Made by a program: the position numbers and the translations under genes. Source: Marinilactibacillus sp042660675 (lineage in GTDB: Bacteria; Bacillota; Bacilli; Lactobacillales; Carnobacteriaceae_A). Taken from it: DNA of 38,017 bases. The notes under the pieces are model-generated. The model was given only the letters and a program-made list of their open reading frames with translations, searched no databases and had not been told where the DNA came from. Where the stretch lies: contig NZ_JBHSUL010000018.1 of NCBI RefSeq assembly GCF_042660675.1, positions 1-38,017 of the forward strand. The letters are read 5' to 3'. The stretch's first letter is position 1; each line of letters starts with the position of its first letter. Of this stretch, positions 31,571 through 38,017 are shown in pieces.

Positions 31571-33169
31571 ATGTCGACAGAAGTAAATGAAAACAGACAA
31601 TTAAAAAAAGAAGTAGAATCTAGAAGAACCTTTGCGATTATTTCGCATCCGGATGCTGGTAAAACGACCATCACAGAGCAATTACTACTATTTGGTGGTG
31701 CAATCAGACAAGCAGGTACTGTTAAGGCTAAGAAGTCTGGTAAATTTGCAAAATCCGATTGGATGGAAATTGAAAAGCAACGTGGAATTTCTGTAACCAG
31801 TTCGGTTATGCAATTTGATTATGATGAAAAAAGAATTAATATTTTGGATACTCCAGGACACGAGGATTTTTCTGAAGATACCTACCGTACATTGATGGCC
31901 GTTGATGCTGCTGTCATGGTAGTAGATAGTGCCAAAGGTATAGAAGAGCAGACAAAAAAATTATTTAAAGTTTGTAGAATGCGGGGTATCCCAATCTTTA
32001 CATTTATGAACAAACTGGATAGAGATGGTAGAGAGCCGCTTGAACTCGTTGAAGAACTTGAAGAGGTTCTTGAAATTGATGCTTACCCGATGAACTGGCC
32101 GATTGGATCTGGGAAAAACTTCCTTGGCTTATATGATTTGTTCCATAACCGTATTGAAATGTTCCGCCCAGAAGAATCAAATCAAGGGAATCGATTTATT
32201 CCACTTAATGAAGAGGGAGAAATCGAAGAGGAACATGCTTTAAAAAATGAAAGTTTATATGATCAGGTTCTTGAAGAAGCATTGCTTTTAAAAGAAGCAG
32301 GAAATGAATTTTCTAAAGAAGCGATTCTAGATGGAGAGTTGACACCAGTATTCTTTGGCTCAGCTTTGACAAATTTTGGAGTTCAAACGTTTTTAGAAAC
32401 GTTCTTGCAATTTGCTCCAGCGCCTGTAGGACATACGGATGTGGATGGAAACGAAGTTGCACCTACTAAAGAAGAATTTTCAGGATTTGTATTCAAAATA
32501 CAAGCTAATATGGATCCTAAACATCGTGACCGTATCGCTTTTGTCCGAATTTGTTCAGGCGAGTTTGAAAGAGGTATTGATGTAACTTTATCTCGTACAG
32601 ATAAAAAAATGAGACTATCTAATTCTACTCAATTTATGGCTGAGAATAGAGAAAGCGTTAAAGGGGCTGTAGCAGGAGATATTATTGGCCTTTATGACAC
32701 TGGGAACTTCCAGATAGGCGATACGATCTATGAAGGTAAACAGGAAATTAATTTTGAAAGTCTTCCTCAGTTCACCCCTGAATTATTCGTTAAAGTGGAA
32801 GCTAAAAACGTTATGAAACAAAAATCTTTCCACAAAGGAATTAATCAATTAGTTCAAGAAGGTGCGATTCAATTATATAAGTCGTTCCATACGGAAACGT
32901 ATATTATCGGTGCAGTAGGACAATTGCAGTTTGAGGTGTTCCAGCATCGTATGCTGAACGAATACAATTCTGAAGTCGTCATGACTTCCATTGGTAGTAG
33001 AATTGCTCGATGGATTGATCCTGAACAACTAGATGAAAATATGGGATCTAGCCGAAATATGCTGGTAAGAGACCGTTTTGATCGCCCATTGTTCTTGTTT
33101 GAAAATCAATTTGCTGAAAGATGGTTTAGCGACAAATATCCTGGAGTTGAATTAACTTCATTACTATAA
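31571..33169 (+). CDS. prfC: Peptide chain release factor 3
   Basis: Translational GTPase that removes RF1/RF2 after termination. 532 residues. The G domain includes ISHPDAGKTT (about 24-33), the switch region with EIEKQRGISVTSSV, DTPGHEDF and FMNKLDR; domains 2 and 3 follow. The start is ATG 31571, 5 bases after AGGAG; a 21-base longer frame from TTG 31550 is not supported. It is convergent with clpE, sharing a perfect palindromic terminator. Confidence 0.97.
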   Translation: MSTEVNENRQLKKEVESRRTFAIISHPDAGKTTITEQLLLFGGAIRQAGTVKAKKSGKFAKSDWMEIEKQRGISVTSSVMQFDYDEKRINILDTPGHEDFSEDTYRTLMAVDAAVMVVDSAKGIEEQTKKLFKVCRMRGIPIFTFMNKLDRDGREPLELVEELEEVLEIDAYPMNWPIGSGKNFLGLYDLFHNRIEMFRPEESNQGNRFIPLNEEGEIEEEHALKNESLYDQVLEEALLLKEAGNEFSKEAILDGELTPVFFGSALTNFGVQTFLETFLQFAPAPVGHTDVDGNEVAPTKEEFSGFVFKIQANMDPKHRDRIAFVRICSGEFERGIDVTLSRTDKKMRLSNSTQFMAENRESVKGAVAGDIIGLYDTGNFQIGDTIYEGKQEINFESLPQFTPELFVKVEAKNVMKQKSFHKGINQLVQEGAIQLYKSFHTETYIIGAVGQLQFEVFQHRMLNEYNSEVVMTSIGSRIARWIDPEQLDENMGSSRNMLVRDRFDRPLFLFENQFAERWFSDKYPGVELTSLL

Positions 33170-33174
33170 AATAG

Positions 33175-33220
33175 AAAACGCACCTCCATTACTGCAATTG
33201 CAGTAATGGAGGTGCGTTTT
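33175..33220. terminator. Perfect 46-base palindrome between convergent prfC and clpE
   Basis: AAAACGCACCTCCATTACTGCAATTGC... is exactly palindromic over 33175-33220, centred at 33197/33198, with AAAA at one end and TTTT at the other. It should act as a terminator for both strands. Confidence 0.88.
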
Positions 33221-33232
33221 AGTGTTTATATC

Positions 33233-35503
33233 TTATTCATCTGTTTCTTCAGGAGATTCAGAATCATCATTATTTGTTTCGGTTGTTTCAGATGGAGTCG
33301 AACTCTCTTCAGAATGTTGAGTAATGACGATTGAATTTGAATCGTCTACCGTAGCCATGATATTTCCGACTTGAGGATTGTTTAGATAAAACTCAGCAAC
33401 TTTGTCTTCGATTTGCTCTTCAATCACTCTACGGAGCGGACGGGCACCCATCTTAGGATCATAACCAAGATCCACTAATCTTTCTTTTGCGGCATCATCC
33501 ACTGTAACGGTAATATTGTGTTGTTTAAGTGCTGAATTAATATCTTCTAACATCAACGTCACGATTTCAAGTAAATGTTCTTTGGATAATGAATGGAACT
33601 CCACAATACCATCTAAACGGTTCAGGAATTCTGGTTTAAAGAACTCTCCGAGATTATTCAACAATGAATGTTGACGTCCACTGATCTGTGCACCGAAACC
33701 AACACTAGATTCAACATTTGTTGTACCGGCATTACTTGTCATAATAATAATCGTTTCTTTGAAGTTTACTGTACGACCTTGCGCATCCGTTAAACGACCA
33801 TCATCTAAAATTTGTAAGAACATGTGCAATACATCCGGATGTGCTTTTTCTACTTCATCGACTAAGATTAGGCTATATGGATTACGACGAATCTTTTCAG
33901 TCAATTGACCGGCTTCTTCATATCCAACGTAGCCAGGAGGGGAACCAATCAGTTTGGACGTGCTGTGTTTTTCCATAAACTCACTCATATCCAAACGAAC
34001 ATAAGAATCTTTGCTACCGAATAGTTCTAGAGCAAGGGTTTTAGCAAGTTCTGTTTTACCTACACCCGTTGGACCTACAAATAAGAATGATCCAATTGGT
34101 CTGTTTTTCTGTCTTAAACCAATACGGTTTCTTCTGATAGATTTTGCAACTTTTTCTACCGCATCATCTTGACCAATAACGTGTTTACGAAGAGAATCAT
34201 CGAGATCTCTTAATTGCTCTTGTTCTTTTTCTTTCAGTTCACCGACTGGAATACCTGTTTTCTGTTCAATAATGTGCACCATATCTTTTTCAGTAATAAC
34301 AGGTAGATCAGATTCTGGCGTTTGCTGATTCATCATTTCTTTGTGCTTCGTTACTTGATCACGGTAAAAAGCCGCTTTTTCGTAATCTTCTTGCTGAAGA
34401 GCAGATTGCTTTTGTTTTTCGGCTTCATTGATTTTTTCTTGAATCTCTTCTGGATCAATTGTGCGAATCGTTAAGTTCTTTTTAGATCCAGCTTCGTCCA
34501 GCAAGTCGATTGCTTTGTCTGGCAAGAAACGGTCTTGTATATATCGATGAGATAATTCAACCGCACTCTGGATAGCTTTATCTGTATAGTTAACGTGATG
34601 ATAATCCTCATACTGTTTTTGAATACCTTTAAGAATCGTGACGGTTTCGTCAAGAGACGGTTCACTCACTCGGACCGGCTGCAAACGACGCTCTAATGCT
34701 GGATCTTTTTCTATTTTTCTGTATTCATTTAAAGTTGTAGCGCCCACCATTTGAAGCTCGCCACGAGCTAGTGCTGGTTTCAAGATGTTGCCGGCATCCA
34801 TGCTGCTACCTTCGGCTGTTCCAGCCCCCACTAATTCATGAACTTCATCGATAAACAAGATAATGGAATCATCATCTCGTAACTCTTTGATTAATTGTTG
34901 CATACGTTCTTCGAATTGCCCTCGAATACCGGTGCCTTGAACAAGTGAAGCTACGTCTAATCGAATCACTTCTTTTTTCAATAACTTTTGTGGAACGTCA
35001 TCATTAATGATCTTTAATGCGAGTCCTTCTACAATAGCTGTTTTACCGACACCAGCTTCTCCTGTCAGTACAGGGTTGTTCTTGGTTCTACGATTCAATA
35101 TTTCAATAACCCGTTCAATTTCTTTGTCACGACCGATTACGGGGTCGATTTTTCCTTCTTTAGCCATTTGTGTTAAATCTACACCGTACTCTCCAAGAAG
35201 GCCGCCTCTACGGTTAGGATTTTGAGGAGGTTGCTGCCCGTTTCCTCTAAAATTTTGCTGAGTAGGGGGAGTCTGTGGATTTTGTGGACTTGCATTGTTT
35301 TGCGACAATGCTTTAAAAAGATCATCGAAGTTTCCGAAACCGAAAGGATCTTGTCCTGCGCCTTGATTCATTCTTCTTTGCTCCTCTTGTTGTTTAATTT
35401 CTCTATAACATTTCTGACATAAATCTATTTCTCGTTTTTTTCCGTTAACACTTGTCGTTAAATGAATTGTTGCATTGCGTTGCATGCATCTTTGACATAT
35501 CAT
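33233..35503 (-). CDS. clpE: ATP-dependent Clp protease ATPase subunit ClpE
   Basis: An HSP100 unfoldase working with ClpP on stress-damaged proteins. 756 residues. The ClpE-specific N-terminal zinc finger has Cys3, Cys6, Cys29 and Cys32. A Gln/Pro/Asn-rich linker (about 45-100) follows. The first AAA+ module has Walker A GEAGVGKT at 148-155, a UVR-like coiled segment lies at about 360-395 (QQEDYEKAAFYRDQV), and the second AAA+ module has Walker A GPTGVGKT at 477-484. The last 30 residues are an acidic Ser/Glu/Asp tail, longer than I expect for the family. The promoter carries two CtsR boxes. The Shine-Dalgarno is weak (AAAGG, 12 bases before the ATG). Confidence 0.96.
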   Translation of the reverse strand: MICQRCMQRNATIHLTTSVNGKKREIDLCQKCYREIKQQEEQRRMNQGAGQDPFGFGNFDDLFKALSQNNASPQNPQTPPTQQNFRGNGQQPPQNPNRRGGLLGEYGVDLTQMAKEGKIDPVIGRDKEIERVIEILNRRTKNNPVLTGEAGVGKTAIVEGLALKIINDDVPQKLLKKEVIRLDVASLVQGTGIRGQFEERMQQLIKELRDDDSIILFIDEVHELVGAGTAEGSSMDAGNILKPALARGELQMVGATTLNEYRKIEKDPALERRLQPVRVSEPSLDETVTILKGIQKQYEDYHHVNYTDKAIQSAVELSHRYIQDRFLPDKAIDLLDEAGSKKNLTIRTIDPEEIQEKINEAEKQKQSALQQEDYEKAAFYRDQVTKHKEMMNQQTPESDLPVITEKDMVHIIEQKTGIPVGELKEKEQEQLRDLDDSLRKHVIGQDDAVEKVAKSIRRNRIGLRQKNRPIGSFLFVGPTGVGKTELAKTLALELFGSKDSYVRLDMSEFMEKHSTSKLIGSPPGYVGYEEAGQLTEKIRRNPYSLILVDEVEKAHPDVLHMFLQILDDGRLTDAQGRTVNFKETIIIMTSNAGTTNVESSVGFGAQISGRQHSLLNNLGEFFKPEFLNRLDGIVEFHSLSKEHLLEIVTLMLEDINSALKQHNITVTVDDAAKERLVDLGYDPKMGARPLRRVIEEQIEDKVAEFYLNNPQVGNIMATVDDSNSIVITQHSEESSTPSETTETNNDDSESPEETDE

Positions 35504-35629
35504 TTCTAGACACGACCTTTCTATTATTTATCATAATTACAGTATACTAGGATAGCAGCAAAAGGTCAGTTGGAAAGATTACCTGATTTTCAGCGATCAA
35601 TGAATATAAAATGATTTCTTCGAATAGAC

Positions 35630-35646
35630 ATTGACCAATTTTGACC
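35630..35646 (-). promoter_or_regulatory. CtsR operator 1 of clpE
   Basis: Minus strand GGTCAAA-ATT-GGTCAAT, 16 of 17 positions fitting the CtsR direct heptad repeat RGTCAAA-NAN-RGTCAAA with loose use of the spacer. It lies just downstream of the clpE -10, over the start of the transcript. Confidence 0.85.
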
Positions 35647-35660
35647 TATCGCTAACTTTT

Positions 35661-35689
35661 ATTATACTCTGACCTATTTTGACTTTCAA
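35661..35689 (-). promoter_or_regulatory. clpE promoter
   Basis: Minus strand TTGAAA (revcomp of 35684-35689), a 17-base spacer and TATAAT (revcomp of 35661-35666). CtsR box 2 fills the spacer. Confidence 0.8.
35668..35684 (-). promoter_or_regulatory. CtsR operator 2 of clpE
   Basis: Minus strand AGTCAAA-ATA-GGTCAGA matches the CtsR heptad repeat with one mismatch in the second half. It is placed between -35 and -10, so bound CtsR would block RNA polymerase. Confidence 0.82.
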
Positions 35690-35804
35690 GTGATAAATAC
35701 CTCGAAATAGTAAAAAATAGTTGTAGGTAATTGAGAAAAGTGGTAATCTGTATAGGAAGAAAGGTAAAATTGACTTATTATGCCTAATTCTACTGTTTTT
35801 TGAG

Positions 35805-35810
35805 TATAAT
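35805..35810 (+). promoter_or_regulatory. -10 element of the ptsHI promoter
   Basis: A consensus TATAAT about 62 bases before ptsH. The -35 is unclear: TTGACT at 35770-35775 is too far away. Confidence 0.35.
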
Positions 35811-35871
35811 TTATGGTAAGGGTTGTTTTACTATTTTCAAAACTACTAAATTTGTAAAGGGGAAACTTACA

Positions 35872-36138
35872 ATGGAAAAACGCAACTATAACGTAACTGC
35901 AGAAACAGGTATTCACGCACGTCCAGCAACATTATTGGTACAAACTGCGAGCAAATACAACTCAGATATCACTTTGGAGTACAAAGGTAAATCTGTGAAC
36001 TTGAAATCTATCATGGGTGTTATGTCACTTGGTGTAGGTCAAGGCGCAGAAGTTACAATCTCTGCTGAAGGTGCAGACGAAACTGAAGCAATCGAAGGAA
36101 TCGAACAAACAATCAAAAACGAGGGAATGGCTGAATAA
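35872..36138 (+). CDS. ptsH: Phosphocarrier protein HPr
   Basis: Small PTS phosphocarrier that takes phosphate from enzyme I at His15 and passes it to sugar-specific EIIA domains. In Firmicutes HPr kinase also phosphorylates Ser46 for catabolite repression with CcpA. 88 residues. His15 (TGIHARPAT) and Ser46 (NLKSIMGVMSLGV) are both present. The start is ATG 35872 with AAAGGGG about 10 bases upstream; a 24-codon longer frame is not supported. The stop overlaps the ptsI start by one base (TAATG), so the two are translationally coupled. Confidence 0.98.
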   Translation: MEKRNYNVTAETGIHARPATLLVQTASKYNSDITLEYKGKSVNLKSIMGVMSLGVGQGAEVTISAEGADETEAIEGIEQTIKNEGMAE

Positions 36139-37862
36139 TGGCATCACAAGTATCTGGTATTGCTGCAAGTGATGGTATCGCTCAAGCTAAAGCATATCTT
36201 TTAGTAGAACCTGATTTATCATTTGAGAAAAAGACGATTTCAGATGTTGAATCTGAAGTAACGCGTCTTCAGGCTGCTATTGATACTGCTAAAGAAGAGC
36301 TTGCTAATATACGATCTATTGCTGCTGAGTCACTTGGAGAAGAAGAGGCGCAAGTCTTTGATGCACATACTATGGTGCTTTCTGATCCTGACTTGATAGA
36401 GCAAACAAACACTGTAATCAATGATGAAAAGGTTAATGCAGAAGCTGCTTTTCAAAAGACATCTGACATGTTCATTACAATGTTTGAAGGCATGGAAGAT
36501 AACCCTTATATGCAAGAAAGAGCAGCGGATATCCGTGACGTGCGTAAGCGCGTAATGTCTCACTTGCTTGGTGTAAAACTTCCAACTCCTGCAACTATTG
36601 ATGAAGAAGTCATTATCATTGCAGAAGATCTAACACCAAGTGATACTGCTCAGTTAAATAAAGAATTTGTAAAGGCTTTTGTGACAAATATTGGTGGACG
36701 CACTTCTCACTCTGCTATCATGGCTCGTTCGTTGGAAATACCTGCAATTGTAGGAACAAACAACATTACGGAACTTGTATCAGAAGGTGACTTTTTAGTA
36801 GTCGACGGAATGGAAGGCGATGTATTCATTAACCCTTCTGAAGATACTAAAAAAGCTTACAACGATAAAGCAGAAGAATTTGCTTCTTTAAAACTTGAGT
36901 GGGAACGCTTGAAAGACGAAAAAAGTGTCACAAAAGACGGTAAACATGTTGAGTTAGCTGCTAATATCGGAACACCTAAAGATTTAAATGGTGTAATTGA
37001 AAATGGTGGCGAAGCAATTGGTTTATACCGTACTGAGTTTCTTTATATGGACTCAAAAGAACTACCTACTGAAGACGAACAATATACTGCTTACAAAGCA
37101 GTCTTAGAAGGCATGGATGGAAAACCTGTTGTTGTTCGTACGATGGATATTGGTGGGGATAAAGAACTTCCATATCTAGAACTTCCTAATGAAATGAACC
37201 CATTCTTAGGATACAGAGCGATTCGTGTAAGTTTGGATCAAGATGAGATTTTCCGTACACAACTACGTGCTTTACTTCGTGCGTCAGTTCACGGGACTTT
37301 GAGAATCATGTTCCCTATGATTGCGACTCTTCCTGAATTTAGAAGTGCGAAAGCTATTCTAGAAGAAGAAAAAGCGAAATTAGGCGAAAATGGTATCGAA
37401 GTTTCTAATGACATTCAAGTTGGTATCATGATTGAAATTCCAGCTGCAGCTGTTTTAGCTGATCAGTTTGCTAAAGAAGTTGACTTCTTTAGTATTGGAA
37501 CAAATGATTTGATTCAATATACAATGGCAGCTGACCGTATGAATGAACGCGTTTCTTACTTGTACCAACCATATAACCCTTCAATTTTACGCTTAATCAA
37601 GAATGTTATTGATGCAGCGCATAAAGAAGGTAAGTGGGCTGGTATGTGTGGAGAAATGGCTGGAGATCAAATCGCTGTGCCAATTCTTGTTGGACTAGGA
37701 CTTGACGAGTTTTCAATGAGTGCTACTAGCATTCTTAAAACACGTAGTTTATTAACTGAACTTGATTCAACTGAGATGAAAGAATTAAGTGAAAAAGCAC
37801 TTAACGAATGCACTTCAGCAGAAGAAGTTATCAAACTAGTTGAACAATACACTGCAAAATAA
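36138..37862 (+). CDS. ptsI: Phosphoenolpyruvate--protein phosphotransferase (PTS enzyme I)
   Basis: Transfers phosphate from phosphoenolpyruvate to HPr, the entry step for all PTS sugar uptake. 574 residues, standard length. The N-terminal HPr-binding and phosphohistidine domain carries H191 in GGRTSHSAIMARSLEIPAIVG. The C-terminal PEP-binding barrel shows GLYRTEFLYM, RTMDIGGDKELPYL, GIMIEIPAA, SIGTNDLIQYTMAADR and the catalytic cysteine region AGMCGEMAGD. It begins one base inside the ptsH stop. Two hairpins follow. Confidence 0.98.
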   Translation: MASQVSGIAASDGIAQAKAYLLVEPDLSFEKKTISDVESEVTRLQAAIDTAKEELANIRSIAAESLGEEEAQVFDAHTMVLSDPDLIEQTNTVINDEKVNAEAAFQKTSDMFITMFEGMEDNPYMQERAADIRDVRKRVMSHLLGVKLPTPATIDEEVIIIAEDLTPSDTAQLNKEFVKAFVTNIGGRTSHSAIMARSLEIPAIVGTNNITELVSEGDFLVVDGMEGDVFINPSEDTKKAYNDKAEEFASLKLEWERLKDEKSVTKDGKHVELAANIGTPKDLNGVIENGGEAIGLYRTEFLYMDSKELPTEDEQYTAYKAVLEGMDGKPVVVRTMDIGGDKELPYLELPNEMNPFLGYRAIRVSLDQDEIFRTQLRALLRASVHGTLRIMFPMIATLPEFRSAKAILEEEKAKLGENGIEVSNDIQVGIMIEIPAAAVLADQFAKEVDFFSIGTNDLIQYTMAADRMNERVSYLYQPYNPSILRLIKNVIDAAHKEGKWAGMCGEMAGDQIAVPILVGLGLDEFSMSATSILKTRSLLTELDSTEMKELSEKALNECTSAEEVIKLVEQYTAK

Positions 37863-37864
37863 AC

Positions 37865-37911
37865 AAAAAAGCACTTCAGAAGACGTTAAGTCTTTTGAAG
37901 TGCTTTTTTTT
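37865..37911 (+). terminator. Intrinsic terminator of ptsHI
   Basis: A 19-base stem with one mismatch region (37866-37884 with 37890-37908), a GTTAA loop, and a T-run at 37904-37911. Confidence 0.92.
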
Positions 37912-37925
37912 ATGGTTCTATAATA

Positions 37926-37960
37926 AATAACGTTGGTGAGAATTCACCAACGTTATTTTT
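37926..37960. terminator. Second hairpin after ptsI, tandem or convergent terminator
   Basis: AATAACGTTGGTGA (37926-37939), GAAT loop, TCACCAACGTTATT (37944-37957), perfect 14 bp, then TTT. It may back up the ptsHI terminator or serve a minus-strand gene entering from the right edge. Confidence 0.8.
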
Positions 37961-38017
37961 CTTTGCTTAAATTAGAAAACAAGTGAGTTCTCCTGTAGAA
38001 TAATAGTCGACCAAAAC

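Larger units (their letters stand above)
35504..35871. other. Divergent regulatory gap between clpE and ptsH
   Basis: 368 bases without a gene. It holds the clpE promoter and two CtsR boxes (35630-35689) and a ptsH -10 (35805-35810). I see no clear catabolite-responsive element. The clpE leader is about 150 bases and the ptsH leader about 55. Confidence 0.7.

Noticed and set aside
34471..35422. Several frames of 60-70 residues overlapping clpE on both strands
   Set aside because: They are shadows of the clpE reading frame with no start signals.
1..38017. CRISPR arrays, tRNA/rRNA genes, prophage or defence islands
   Set aside because: No regularly spaced repeats, no tRNA-like cloverleaf or CCA ends, and no phage or restriction genes were seen.

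Overview
The window is a chromosomal stretch of an AT-rich Gram-positive bacterium of the Lactobacillales. My best guess is a member of the Carnobacteriaceae, inferred from gene order and protein style rather than a database match. Three things point there. The order murC-polA-mutM-coaE-nrdR-dnaB-dnaI-thrS-infC-rpmI-rplT is typical of lactic acid bacteria. The block spx-mecA-coiA-pepF-spxH-CYTH-relQ-nadK-rluD matches the Bacillus yjb region. The switches seen (T-box, L20 leader, CtsR boxes) are Firmicute ones. I see no tRNA or rRNA gene, no CRISPR array and no prophage. The only mobile DNA is the end of an IS3-family element at the left edge.

Layout. 1-102: end of an IS3/IS150-type element running off the left edge. 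133-3160: a small membrane protein (minus strand), then pepA, ytpR and an unrecognised charged protein. 3303-4631: murC. 4819-11940: DNA replication and repair genes (polA, mutM, coaE, nrdR, dnaB, dnaI). 11952-15637: translation genes under two attenuation systems, a T-box before thrS and an L20-type leader before infC-rpmI-rplT. 16071-19371: an apparently orphan HemY-like flavoprotein, a metallo-hydrolase and a lipoate ligase. 19747-28538: the Spx/stringent-response block. 28539-31525: a membrane-anchored ComEC-type metallo-hydrolase, a DUF3006 protein, a GNAT acetyltransferase and an AI-2E-family permease. 31571-35503: prfC, convergent with a CtsR-controlled clpE. 35872-37862: ptsH-ptsI, the general PTS phosphorelay.

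How the genes fit together. Spx (redox regulator) lies with MecA (ClpC adaptor) and SpxH (Spx-to-ClpXP adaptor), so a regulator and parts of its proteolysis machinery are clustered; ClpE, another Clp ATPase, is encoded downstream. RelQ makes (p)ppGpp and is followed by NAD kinase, with a CYTH phosphatase divergent from it. DnaB and DnaI load the replicative helicase, and NrdR tunes dNTP supply.

Most interesting points: an AUA start codon for infC; a pepA Shine-Dalgarno separated from its ATG by a small hairpin; a PerR-box-like site over a -10 element far upstream of spxA; a structured leader before mecA with mutually exclusive stems; an SpxH lacking the usual CxxC; two CtsR boxes on clpE; and an IS end whose hairpin can hide its own transposase ribosome binding site. 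I did not find a clearly new multi-gene system. The best candidates for undescribed biology are the regulatory leaders and the orphan charged protein at 2498-3160. Start codons were reassigned where ribosome binding sites contradicted the longest frame (murC, coaE, infC, rplT, hemY, mecA, CYTH, relQ, rluD, prfC, ptsH).
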